Under the pieces are notes generated by a model. The model was not told where the DNA came from. It saw nothing but the letters and a program-made list of their open reading frames with translations, and did no database searches. Below are positions 7,285 to 14,542 of a stretch of 48,106 nucleotides of DNA, piece after piece (within the stretch, counting starts at the first letter, position 1; each line of letters begins with the position of its first letter). Source of the stretch: SCTG01 sp964384595 (lineage in GTDB: Bacteria; Nitrospirota; Nitrospiria; Nitrospirales; NS-4); the NCBI GenBank assembly GCA_964384595.1, contig CAYLLY010000009.1, forward strand, positions 1 through 48,106. Direction: 5' to 3'. The translations under genes and the position numbers were made by a program.

Positions 7285-7995
7285 ATGAGTGAGCCGACGC
7301 AGCGAGCCAGGGTGGTGGGACTCCGCCGGTTATCCCCCACGGTTCGCGAGTTGGTGCTTTTTCCTCTCGAATCGAAGATCTCCTTCGTGCCCGGTCAATT
7401 CGTGTCGCTGAAGCTGCCGGTGGGCGAGCGTCCTCCCCTGACCAGGGCCTACTCCATGGCTGAACCGGAATCGTCCGCCGGGAACGTGGTGCTGGCGTTC
7501 GACCTTGTTCCCGGCGGCCTGGGCAGCGGGTATCTGGCGACGTTGAAAGAGGGGGACGGGGTGATGCTTGCGGGGCCCTATGGGAATTTTGTCCTGCCCC
7601 CCTCGTCGACCATGAACCTGGTCTTTGTCGCGCGGTATACCGGCATCGTTCCCGTACGGTGCATGCTCGGGCACCTGTTCGCCGGTCCGACGGCGCGCCA
7701 GGTGACCCTCATTTACGGCTCACCGGCTCGCGCCGAGCGAATTTATCATGATGAGTTCAACGAGCTGGCTACCCGCCACGGGTCCTTCCGCTATCTGCCG
7801 ACCGTGCTGGATGGAAGCGGCGGTGCGGGGGAGGACAGCCGGCCTGAACAGGACATCCTTGCCTCGCTCTGGGCCGGCCGCAAGGATTTCCTGCCGATGG
7901 TCTGCGGCACGAAGGTCTTCGTGCATCCGCTCAAGGCCTATCTGAAAGGGCTGGGGTTCGAGAGGAAGGAGGCGAAGTACGAGACTTATGATTAA
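7285..7995 (+). CDS. ferredoxin/flavodoxin-NADP reductase-like flavoprotein
   Basis: A 236-aa protein of the ferredoxin-NADP reductase fold. It has an FAD-binding beta barrel with the RxYS-type motif RAYSMAEP near residue 53 and a GPYGNF phosphate-binding turn near 96. The nucleotide domain is unusual: the normal GGTGIAP loop reads ARYTGIVPVRC, and the C-terminal CGPxxM motif reads CGTKVFVHPLK. It probably moves electrons between NAD(P)H and a ferredoxin. The [2Fe-2S] ferredoxin gene lies tail-to-tail 5 bp away, a likely partner. The ATG at 7285 is chosen because upstream in-frame codons run through the tRNA. Confidence 0.8.
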   Translation: MSEPTQRARVVGLRRLSPTVRELVLFPLESKISFVPGQFVSLKLPVGERPPLTRAYSMAEPESSAGNVVLAFDLVPGGLGSGYLATLKEGDGVMLAGPYGNFVLPPSSTMNLVFVARYTGIVPVRCMLGHLFAGPTARQVTLIYGSPARAERIYHDEFNELATRHGSFRYLPTVLDGSGGAGEDSRPEQDILASLWAGRKDFLPMVCGTKVFVHPLKAYLKGLGFERKEAKYETYD

Positions 7996-8000
7996 GCGCG

Positions 8001-8426
8001 TTAATGACCTTCCTTGACGAGGTTCTTGTTCCAGGCGGGAATTTCGATTTCGATGTCCATCGAACCGTTCGGCACGCATTGGCAGCCAAGCCGGGAGTTT
8101 AAAGAGAGATCCGGCGCCTCGTCGAGCTGATCGAGCTCGTCGTCGGTGGGCTCGTTGCAGGACTCCAGCCCCTTGACCACCTTCACGTGACACGTTGAGC
8201 AGGCGCAGACGCCGCCGCAGGCATGCTCCAAATCAAGGCCCGCGGCTCCTCCGTTCAACGCGATGTCGAGGATGCTTCCGGGCAAACCGGTTGGACCATA
8301 GGGGAGCTTGGCGGGGTCCACCTCAAAGACGATCGACGGCCCGTCCGGCTTGCGGAATGTGATTTTGTAAGCCTTCTTCGGGAGTTCGACTTCAGATTTT
8401 TCGATGTACGGATTCGTTCCGCCCAT
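8001..8426 (-). CDS. fdx: adrenodoxin/ISC-type [2Fe-2S] ferredoxin
   Basis: A 141-aa ferredoxin with the plant/adrenodoxin ligand pattern C-x5-C-x2-C (HACGGVCACSTCHV) and a fourth cysteine in SRLGCQC. The SRLGCQ context and acidic helix (PTDDELDQLDEAPD) match the ISC/vertebrate-type class, which supplies electrons for cluster assembly on IscU. In many bacteria this gene is inside the isc operon; here it is about 3 kb away and beside a reductase-like gene. The protein is about 25-30 residues longer than E. coli Fdx at the N-terminus. It has its own promoter. Confidence 0.9.
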   Translation of the reverse strand: MGGTNPYIEKSEVELPKKAYKITFRKPDGPSIVFEVDPAKLPYGPTGLPGSILDIALNGGAAGLDLEHACGGVCACSTCHVKVVKGLESCNEPTDDELDQLDEAPDLSLNSRLGCQCVPNGSMDIEIEIPAWNKNLVKEGH

Positions 8427-8466
8427 GCGTCTTTTCCGCCTCTTTCATGTGTCCGCAGGTGTTTTC

Positions 8467-8496
8467 TTTATATCAGGTGGGTATCGCGCAGCGCAA
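8467..8496 (-). promoter_or_regulatory. ferredoxin gene promoter
   Basis: Minus-strand TTGCGC (8491-8496), an 18-bp spacer and TATAAA (8467-8472), 41 bp before the fdx start codon. Confidence 0.5.
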
Positions 8497-8515
8497 GCAG
8501 CAGCAGGACTGCACG

Positions 8516-8544
8516 TTGACAAGTTCTCGTCCTTTTCGTTAAGG
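8516..8544 (+). promoter_or_regulatory. tRNA-Glu promoter
   Basis: A perfect TTGACA (8516-8521), a 17-bp spacer and TTAAGG (8539-8544), 12 bp before the mature 5' end of tRNA-Glu. Confidence 0.65.
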
Positions 8545-8556
8545 TGCCGAGCCAGT

Positions 8557-8634
8557 GGTCCCATCGTCTAGCCTGGCCTAGGACGGTGCCCTCTCAAGGC
8601 ATAAACACGGGTTCAAATCCCGTTGGGACCACCA
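8557..8634 (+). tRNA. tRNA-Glu (anticodon CTC)
   Basis: A 78-nt cloverleaf with encoded CCA. Acceptor GGTCCCA pairs with TGGGACC. The anticodon stem is GTGCC/GGCAT with loop CTCTCAA, giving anticodon CTC (codon GAG). The T arm is ACGGG-TTCAAAT-CCCGT and the discriminator is A. The D loop is slightly long. Confidence 0.95.
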
Positions 8635-8669
8635 CCCCGAGCTAGCTGTGCCGGCACTTCGATCCCCCC

Positions 8670-9896
8670 TCACTTCCTCGGCACCGCCCGATAGATCTCT
8701 CCGCCGGCATGCTCCACCAGATAGACCTCGCCGCGCGCGTCCTCTCCGAATGAGCTCAGATGCCACGTGAAGGTCGGCCGGGACGGGGAGAGCTCGCCGG
8801 TCACATCCATCTCCTGCGTGGGCTTGCCGTCGGCCAGTACGAAGGTCCGGATGAAGCCCTTCACGTAGTCGCTGTAGAAATAGGTGCCGCGCAGGTCCGG
8901 CATGCGACAGCCACGGTAGACGAAGCCCCCTGTGATGGATGATCCTCCGACTCGTTGCGGGTACTCGAGTACCGGCAACGCCAGCCCGCGCGTCGGGCAT
9001 TCTGAGGGCGGGTCGTAGCAATGCATACCTTCCATGTACCGCCAGCCGTAGTTCTCGCCTCCCTTGCTTGATGCGGGCTGGACGTTCACTTCTTCCCACG
9101 CGTTTTGCCCGACGTCGGCGATATAGAGGTCGCCGGTTACGCGGTCGAAGGAGAAGCGCCAGGGGTTGCGCAGGCCATAGGCCCATATTTCAGGGGCCGC
9201 GCGCCCGTCCTTGACGAACGGGTTGGTGGGGGGGATGCCGTATAACCTGCCGGCTACAGGCTTGTCCACGTCGAGCCGAAGCAACTTGCCGAGCAGCGAC
9301 GTCTTGGTCTGCCCGTGGTTGTCCGGGTCGCCGCCGGCGCCGCCGTCGCCTGTCCCGATGTACAGGAAACGGTCCGGCCCGAAGGCAAGCTGCCCGCCGT
9401 TGTGGTTGCCGTACTTGCGATGCGGGATCGTCAGGAGTCGCCGTTCACTCGCGGGATTCGCGGTGTCCGGATCGGTCACCGACGTGATGAACTCGGAGAT
9501 CACCAGGTCGCCGGTGCCGTCGGTGTAGTAGACGAAGAAGCGGCGGTTCGACGCGTGGTCCGGGTGGAACGCCAGGCTCAGGAGCCCGCGCTCACCACCC
9601 GAGCGGACGCGATCGCGGATGTCCAGGAAGGGGCGCGGCACCGTCCGGCCGGATTTGATGATCCGGATCGTCCCGGCCTGCTCGACGACGAACAGCCGGT
9701 CGTGGTCATGGGGAGGTGCGGTCAGATGGACCGGCAGCCGAAAGCCGTCGGCGACCAACTCGGCGGCGAGGGCCGTTCCGGCGGCGGTCGGAACGCCGTC
9801 ACAGGGATGACGCGAAGGCGTGCGTTCAGCCTGCGTGGAAGACGCGACGGCGACCGCGCACAGCAGCGGGAGGAGAAACAGCGCCGGCTTGCTCAT
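8670..9896 (-). CDS. PQQ-dependent soluble aldose sugar dehydrogenase family protein
   Basis: 408 aa with a clear signal peptide (MSKPALFLLPLLCAVAVASS, cleavage near TQA). A six-bladed propeller of the glucose/sorbosone dehydrogenase family follows: repeated blade motifs such as FVVEQAGTIRII, GLLSLAFHPD, GTGDGGAGGDPDN, YGLRNPWRFSFD and EDARGEVYLVEH. Family members oxidise aldoses in the periplasm with PQQ and Ca2+. The Asn-Gly-His region (HRKYGNHNGGQLAFG) that contributes to the active-site pocket is present. It converges on tRNA-Glu. Substrate is unknown, and some family members do not bind PQQ. Confidence 0.88.
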   Translation of the reverse strand: MSKPALFLLPLLCAVAVASSTQAERTPSRHPCDGVPTAAGTALAAELVADGFRLPVHLTAPPHDHDRLFVVEQAGTIRIIKSGRTVPRPFLDIRDRVRSGGERGLLSLAFHPDHASNRRFFVYYTDGTGDLVISEFITSVTDPDTANPASERRLLTIPHRKYGNHNGGQLAFGPDRFLYIGTGDGGAGGDPDNHGQTKTSLLGKLLRLDVDKPVAGRLYGIPPTNPFVKDGRAAPEIWAYGLRNPWRFSFDRVTGDLYIADVGQNAWEEVNVQPASSKGGENYGWRYMEGMHCYDPPSECPTRGLALPVLEYPQRVGGSSITGGFVYRGCRMPDLRGTYFYSDYVKGFIRTFVLADGKPTQEMDVTGELSPSRPTFTWHLSSFGEDARGEVYLVEHAGGEIYRAVPRK

Positions 9897-9936
9897 GAAG
9901 GACTACTCTAGCCGGACAGTTGCGCCAGGGCAAGGC

Positions 9937-9965
9937 TTGACTCGTCCCGGCGCTGTGAATATTCT
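9937..9965 (+). promoter_or_regulatory. EVE gene promoter (leaderless)
   Basis: TTGACT (9937-9942), a 17-bp spacer and TATTCT (9960-9965). Transcription would start around 9972, at or one base before the ATG at 9973. No Shine-Dalgarno sequence is visible. Confidence 0.65.
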
Positions 9966-9972
9966 GCCGCCC

Positions 9973-10440
9973 ATGCCACCCGCCCATTACTGGCTGATGA
10001 AATCGGAACCCACGGCCTTCAGCTTTGATGGTCTGGTGAAGTCGAAGCACGCGACCAACCACTGGGACGGTGTCCGGAACTACCAGGCGCGCAACTACAT
10101 GCGGGAGATGCGGACGGGGGACAAGGTGCTGTTCTATCACAGCAACTGCGACCAGCCGGGCGTGGTCGGCCTTGCGGAAGTCGTGCGGGAGGCGTACCCC
10201 GATCATACCCAGTTCGATCCGAAAGGTATTCACTACGACCCCAAGGCGACGCGCGAGAGGCCGATCTGGGACATGGTGGACCTGCGGGCGCTCAAGCCGT
10301 TGCGCAAGCCCGTGCCCCTGGATGTCCTGCGCAAGACGAAGGGGCTGGAGAAAATGGTCCTGCTTCGGCGGGGCAGCCGGCTCTCGGTTCAGCCGGTGAG
10401 CGCCAAGGAGTGGGAGATTGTCGTGAAGCTGGGTGGGTGA
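9973..10440 (+). CDS. EVE domain-containing protein
   Basis: A 155-aa single-domain protein opening MPPAHYWLMKSEPTAFSFD, with the EVE/PUA-like landmarks WDGVRNYQARNYMREM (about residues 34-49), GDKVLFYHSN and GVVGLAEVV. The EVE fold is related to YTH and PUA and recognises modified bases in RNA or DNA; many bacterial members are linked to restriction or tRNA modification. Length is normal for the family. Upstream in-frame codons fall inside the promoter, so the ATG at 9973 is preferred. It is monocistronic and followed by a large inverted repeat. Confidence 0.92.
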   Translation: MPPAHYWLMKSEPTAFSFDGLVKSKHATNHWDGVRNYQARNYMREMRTGDKVLFYHSNCDQPGVVGLAEVVREAYPDHTQFDPKGIHYDPKATRERPIWDMVDLRALKPLRKPVPLDVLRKTKGLEKMVLLRRGSRLSVQPVSAKEWEIVVKLGG

Positions 10441-10446
10441 GTCGGA

Positions 10447-10519
10447 GGTTAATCGTTAAACGTTAAACGGCAAGGGTTAGGAGCGAGAGGCCGCAACGAT
10501 TAACGAATAACGATTAACC
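10447..10519. repeat. inverted/tandem AACGTTA-rich repeat
   Basis: GGTTAATCGTTA (10447-10458) is perfectly repeated in inverted form as TAACGATTAACC (10508-10519). The arms extend with partial tandem units (CGTTAAACG, CGATTAACGAA). It lies between convergent genes and could form a long hairpin or serve as a bidirectional terminator or intergenic repeat element. Confidence 0.7.
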
Positions 10520-10527
10520 TTGCGCGA

Positions 10528-10974
10528 TCATGGTTCCGGGTTGCGGACGGCAAGAATCATGTCGGCGAGGGCTTTGAGGCTGGGGCGCTCGCCGTCTGCC
10601 AGCGCCAGGGCCACGTGGCTCTCGTCGCTGTGCGAGAGACGCAGGCTCAGGAAGGTTTCGGTCTTGTTCGTCTCCTTGTTCTCCCATTGCCCGTCCATCA
10701 CCTGGACTTTGTCGAGAGCCGTGACGGCCACCGCGTCGTACCGGAAATATTCCTCCCCGACCACGCAGTCGAAGAGATGGTTGCCGGCCGTGACGATCAA
10801 CAAGTTGAACGCGCCCTGGTCCTCGTACCCTTGCGGGATGTGCTTGTTGACATGGAAGGCCTTGACTATGCGGTTCTTGATGGTGTCACGGACATGCTCG
10901 ATGACGAAATCCAGCGAGATGTCTTTATAATCCTTGAGGACTACTTTTAATCGGGCGACTAATTCGTTTTCCAC
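10528..10974 (-). CDS. conserved-looking hypothetical protein
   Basis: A 148-aa soluble protein starting MENELVARLKVVLKDYKDIS. No family is recognised. A helical N-terminus is followed by alternating hydrophobic strands (AFNLLIVTAGNHLFDCVVGEEYF; VAVTALDKVQVMDG; TFLSLRLSHS), suggesting a small alpha/beta domain. No signal peptide, membrane segment or catalytic motif is visible. The AAGGAGAG upstream of the ATG is a good ribosome site. Codon use matches the flanks. It converges on the EVE gene and is divergent from the next gene. Confidence 0.75.
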   Translation of the reverse strand: MENELVARLKVVLKDYKDISLDFVIEHVRDTIKNRIVKAFHVNKHIPQGYEDQGAFNLLIVTAGNHLFDCVVGEEYFRYDAVAVTALDKVQVMDGQWENKETNKTETFLSLRLSHSDESHVALALADGERPSLKALADMILAVRNPEP

Positions 10975-11121
10975 GAGTTCTCTCCTTGAAAGGGTTCAGC
11001 GGCCCTCACTCTAACAGGGCGCTCCTTTCATTGGCAAGCCGGTTTGCAAACATCGGGGTGTTTTTTTAGAATGAAGGCAAGGGATGGCCGTTTTCAACTC
11101 AAGAGAGAAGGGGGCGCGCGA

Positions 11122-11733
11122 ATGATCGAATCAGCACGGAGACGTTGGTTGCGGAGAGTGATGGCTGTGGGGGGCATGGTATGTCTGGCGGCGGGAACGG
11201 CCGGCGCGATCGATGTCGATCTTGATGCGGCCGCCGTCAAAAAAGCCGTTGAAGACGGGAAGCAGCTGAAGGAAATCAAGACGCTTCCGACCCGGTTCGG
11301 CGCCGATCTCTCGAAGGATCTGTGCGGCGGCGGCGGCGAAATCCAGACCAAGACAGTCGGGCTCAATCGCCTGGGCGCCCTGATCGCAGTCGATCCTGCG
11401 CGGGCGGAACGGGACAAGGACCAGGTCGATGCCGCGATCAAGAAAACCGTGGAAGCGAACCGCCTGAAGATCGTGTTTGATTTTTGCGGCGACACGGTGG
11501 ACTTTGCCGAAGGTTCCAGCGCGACGCTGGAACAGGGAGGCAAAATGCTCAAAGGCGAGATGGCCAAGCCGGACAAGGCCAAGAAGAACGAGAAAGGACA
11601 GGCCTATCGGGGTAAGATTGCGGCGTCCTTCGCGTACGGGTCCTTCGACCCCAAGGCGCCCACCAAGATCACCCTCTTCCCCCCGATGGGCGATTCCATG
11701 AGCTGGGAGGTCGACTTCTCGACGATCCGGTAG
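11122..11733 (+). CDS. secreted hypothetical protein
   Basis: 203 aa with a signal peptide (MIESARRRWLRRVMAVGGMV, then a hydrophobic run ending GTAGA). The mature part is lysine-rich with a helical repeat-like N-terminus (VKKAVEDGKQLKEIKTLP), a CGGGGEIQTKTVGLN segment and a second cysteine in DFCGDTVDF, so one disulfide is possible. No family recognised. The ATG at 11122 is preferred over one 26 codons upstream because AGAGAAGGGGG precedes it and the signal peptide then starts correctly. Confidence 0.72.
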   Translation: MIESARRRWLRRVMAVGGMVCLAAGTAGAIDVDLDAAAVKKAVEDGKQLKEIKTLPTRFGADLSKDLCGGGGEIQTKTVGLNRLGALIAVDPARAERDKDQVDAAIKKTVEANRLKIVFDFCGDTVDFAEGSSATLEQGGKMLKGEMAKPDKAKKNEKGQAYRGKIAASFAYGSFDPKAPTKITLFPPMGDSMSWEVDFSTIR

Positions 11734-11746
11734 GCAAGTCGAAGAC

Positions 11747-11783
11747 GGGGACAGTCCCCATGTCGGAAGGGGGACTGTCCCCC
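11747..11783. terminator. paired GGGGACAGTCCCC repeats, bidirectional terminator candidate
   Basis: GGGGACAGTCCCC (11747-11759) and GGGGGACTGTCCCCC (11769-11783) are each near self-complementary and also pair with each other around a 9-nt loop. They lie between a rightward gene and a leftward gene. No clear U-run; function inferred from position. Confidence 0.55.
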
Positions 11784-13517
11784 TTACGTCTCCACCAGTC
11801 CCAGCGTGTAGAGGTGGTAGTACAGGCCTTTTTGGTCGAGGAGGGCGGCGTGGGTGCCCTCCTCGACGATCCGCCCCTTGTCCAACACTAAAATCCGGTC
11901 TGCCTTCTGGATCGTGCTGAGGCGGTGCGCGATCACGAACGTCGTCCGTCCCTTCATGAGGCGGTCCAGGGCGTCCTGCACCAGCAACTCCGATTCATTG
12001 TCGAGCGACGAGGTGGCCTCGTCCAGAATGAGGATCCGCGGGTCTTTGAGGACGGCCCGCGCGATGGCGATCCGCTGACGCTGCCCCCCCGAGAGGTTGA
12101 TTCCCTTTTCGCCGACCACCGTCTCGTAACCGTCCGGCAGGGCCGTGATGAAGTCGTGCGCGTTCGCCGCACGGGCCGCGGCCACGATTTCCGCTTCGGC
12201 GGCAGAGCCGCGCCCGTACCTGATGTTGTCCCGGATCGTCCCGCCGAACAGGTGCGTCTCCTGCGGCACCAACGCGATCTGGCTGTAGAGGCTCTGCATG
12301 GTGACGGACCGCAGAGCGTGGCCGTCGATCGTGACGGAGCCTGCCGCGGGGTCGTAAAACCGATGGATGAGATTGATCATGGTCGTTTTGCCCGAGCCCG
12401 ACGGGCCGACCAGCGCGACCAGTTCGCCCGGCCGGGCGCTGAAGGCGATGTCGGCCAGAACGGGCGTGCGGCCGTCGTACGAGAAGCTCACGCCCTGCAT
12501 GGACACGCGGCCTTCGGCGGAAGGGAGCGGGCGGGCGTCGGGCGCGTCGGCGACCTCGGGCTTGGTGTCAAGGATTTCAAAAACCCGTTCCAGCGCGCCT
12601 TGGGCCTCCTTGACCTGGGAGAAGAGGCGCGCGAATGTCCCGAAGGGGCCGATCAGCAGGCCGGCATAGAGCACGAAGGCGATCAGGTCTCCCGGACTCA
12701 TCGCGCCCTTGATGACTTGGGTGCCTCCATACCAGAGGACCGCCGCCGCCGAAACGAAGGTGGCGAAGGTGATGACCGGCACGAAGACCGCCATAATCCG
12801 CGCGCGTGTGAGCACCATGTCCAGTGTGCGGCGGACCTGGGTCCCGAACCGTTCCCGCTCGTAGTCCTCCCGCACGAAGGACTTGACCACCCGGATGCCG
12901 GACACGACTTCTTCCAGAATCGTCGAGGTGCGCGCCGTCTCGTCCTGGATGCCCGTGGACAGCGCCTTGAGGCGGCGCCCGAAAAAGCGCGCCACCAGCA
13001 CGATGGCGGGGAGCAGGAACAGGATCAGCACGCACAGCCGCCAGTTCATGAAGAACAGGATGGCGAGGCCGCCCGTCAGGGTGACGAGTTGCTTGGCAAG
13101 GTCGATCGGGACCTCGGTCAGGGCGCTCTGCAGGGACCCCACGTCGTTCATGAGCCGCGACATCAATTCGCCGGTCCGCCGTTTGGCGAAGAAGCTCAGC
13201 GAGAGGGACTGGAGATGGCTGAAGAGATGCGTCCGGAAGTCCGCCATGATGCGCTGGCTCGTCGAGGCGGTCAGGTAGCTGTGCCCCATGCCGAGCGCGC
13301 CTTGGCAGAGGAACAAGGCGCCGAGTTCGGCTATGGCCGTGTTCAGGGCGGCCGGGTCCCGCTGGACGAGCACCGTGTCCACCAGCCGGCGGATCACCCA
13401 GAGCATGGCCAGGTTGATCCCGGCGGCGCCCATCACGAGCAGGGCGGAGGCGGCCATGCGGCTGCGGTACGGCCGGAGGTAGGGGTTGAACCGGCCGAAC
13501 AGGGTGAAGCGGGACAT
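11784..13517 (-). CDS. MsbA-like ABC exporter (fused permease-ATPase)
   Basis: A 577-aa half-transporter. About six transmembrane helices occupy residues 15-300, followed by an ATPase domain with Walker A GPSGSGKTT, signature LSGGQRQRIAIARA, Walker B ILILDEATSS and a switch histidine in VIAHRLSTI. Size and the helix-1 to helix-6 pattern match MsbA/LmrA-type homodimeric exporters, which flip lipid A-core or drugs across the inner membrane. No lipid A kinase or other LPS gene is nearby, so the cargo is open. The start MSRFTLFGRFNPYLRPYRS is typical of the family. Confidence 0.88.
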   Translation of the reverse strand: MSRFTLFGRFNPYLRPYRSRMAASALLVMGAAGINLAMLWVIRRLVDTVLVQRDPAALNTAIAELGALFLCQGALGMGHSYLTASTSQRIMADFRTHLFSHLQSLSLSFFAKRRTGELMSRLMNDVGSLQSALTEVPIDLAKQLVTLTGGLAILFFMNWRLCVLILFLLPAIVLVARFFGRRLKALSTGIQDETARTSTILEEVVSGIRVVKSFVREDYERERFGTQVRRTLDMVLTRARIMAVFVPVITFATFVSAAAVLWYGGTQVIKGAMSPGDLIAFVLYAGLLIGPFGTFARLFSQVKEAQGALERVFEILDTKPEVADAPDARPLPSAEGRVSMQGVSFSYDGRTPVLADIAFSARPGELVALVGPSGSGKTTMINLIHRFYDPAAGSVTIDGHALRSVTMQSLYSQIALVPQETHLFGGTIRDNIRYGRGSAAEAEIVAAARAANAHDFITALPDGYETVVGEKGINLSGGQRQRIAIARAVLKDPRILILDEATSSLDNESELLVQDALDRLMKGRTTFVIAHRLSTIQKADRILVLDKGRIVEEGTHAALLDQKGLYYHLYTLGLVET

Positions 13518-13527
13518 CAGGAGGGGG

Positions 13528-13555
13528 GAGCGGAGCGGTGGACGCTCCGCCGCTC
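13528..13555. terminator. GC-rich hairpin between the 75-aa gene and the ABC exporter
   Basis: GAGCGGAGCG pairs with CGCTCCGC/CCGCTC around a GTGGA loop. It lies in the 37-bp gap between two leftward genes, touching the stop codon of the upstream one. No U-run. Confidence 0.4.
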
Positions 13556-13782
13556 TACTCGGCGTCGGTGATGGACTCGATCATATTCTTGTTGATGCAG
13601 ACGAATTCCATCTCTTCCTTCGTGTTCACGATCCTCACGTCGGTGAGGTTGAGGAAGGTGTACTTCTCATCGTTGAAGTAATCGGACATTCGATTGCGCA
13701 TGGCGGGCAGCTTGATGTCGCCGATGTAGACGGCCTGGGTCGTCCGGATCTTGACGCGGACTTTTTTGCCATCATTGGCCAT
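13555..13782 (-). CDS. small conserved-looking hypothetical protein
   Basis: 75 aa, MANDGKKVRVKIRTTQAVYIG at the N-terminus. The pattern of short strands (VRVKIRTT, AVYIGDIKL, TFLNLTDVRIVN, MEFVCINKNMI) suggests a small all-beta barrel of Sm/OB-like size. No family recognised. It has a strong ribosome site (GAAAGGAGG) upstream. It lies between the 31-aa basic peptide and the ABC exporter, all leftward. Confidence 0.75.
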   Translation of the reverse strand: MANDGKKVRVKIRTTQAVYIGDIKLPAMRNRMSDYFNDEKYTFLNLTDVRIVNTKEEMEFVCINKNMIESITDAE

Positions 13783-13809
13783 GGCTGAGCCTCCTTTCGA
13801 AGGGCACGC

Positions 13810-13905
13810 CTACGCTTTCCGGCGCGCGAATTTCATGCGCCGGCGGAGTTTCCGATGCTTGTGCTTCCGCATTTTCTTCCGGCGCTTCTTGACGACACTC
13901 GACAT
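13810..13905 (-). CDS. 31-aa basic AURKAIP1/COX24-domain peptide
   Basis: A 31-codon ORF, very lysine/arginine-rich, beginning MSSVVKKRRKKMRKHKHRK and ending in RRKA. This matches the bacterial AURKAIP1/COX24-domain family, whose mitochondrial relatives (mS38) are ribosomal small-subunit proteins, and a similar peptide (bS22) is seen on mycobacterial ribosomes. A GGGAGAAACCC ribosome site precedes the ATG. About two-thirds of its residues are basic, so an rRNA-binding role is likely. It is easily missed because of its length. Confidence 0.85.
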   Translation of the reverse strand: MSSVVKKRRKKMRKHKHRKLRRRMKFARRKA

Positions 13906-14034
13906 TGGGTTTCTCCCGAAAGCTTCCAGCAATCTACCTAATCTGACCGGCAATAGCAAGCCGGTCTGTTCCAAAAGCGGGCAGAGGGTATTCTATTAGG
14001 GCAGGCGTGTCAAGAATGCTATAATCCATCTTTC

Positions 14035-14541
14035 ATGTCCACGCGAGATTGCAAGCTGGTCCGTTCTGTCGTGACCGTGGGACTCGTCGGGTTTGTGTGG
14101 CTCGGGGCCGTGGCCTGCTCCAAGCCCAGCGCCGTCAATCCGGTTGACGCTGAGCGCGTTCGGAAGATCGACGCCACGGTGGAACAGATACGGAAGGCTT
14201 ACACAGGCAAAGACCCCGGTGTCTTCCAGAGCCTGTTCATGCCCTTGGAGAGCCTCCGCAAGATGGAGGCCGACATCCGGCGGGACTTTGCCCTCTACGA
14301 ACAGATCGGCCTGGATTTCACGATCGATCGGGTGATGGTGGAAGGGCCTGATGTCGCCGTGCATTTCCACTGGCAGGGGCAGTGGAAAAGCCGGGACGAC
14401 GACCAGCCGCTCCGGGAGCGGGGCCACGCCGTGTTCCGGATGGTGGGGCATCAGACCCTCACGCTGAGCGCTGTCGACGGCGATGCGCCCTTCGGCATGT
14501 CCGCCCGCAGGATTCAGGTTGAGCGGCCGAGGGGACGGTAG
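14035..14541 (+). CDS. predicted lipoprotein of unknown function
   Basis: 168 aa with a lipoprotein signal: positively charged start (MSTRDCKLVR), hydrophobic stretch, and lipobox LGAVAC with the cysteine at about residue 28. The mature domain (EQIRKAYTGKDPGVFQSLFM, then FHWQGQWKSR and FRMVGHQTLTLS) resembles small NTF2/cystatin-like alpha+beta folds, but this is only an impression. nadB starts one base after its stop, so the two are probably co-transcribed. That link may be operon geometry rather than shared function. Confidence 0.78.
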   Translation: MSTRDCKLVRSVVTVGLVGFVWLGAVACSKPSAVNPVDAERVRKIDATVEQIRKAYTGKDPGVFQSLFMPLESLRKMEADIRRDFALYEQIGLDFTIDRVMVEGPDVAVHFHWQGQWKSRDDDQPLRERGHAVFRMVGHQTLTLSAVDGDAPFGMSARRIQVERPRGR

Positions 14542-14542
14542 C

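Noticed and set aside
11925..13571. 548-codon plus-strand ORF opposite the ABC exporter
   Set aside because: Antisense shadow; the minus strand has all ABC motifs.
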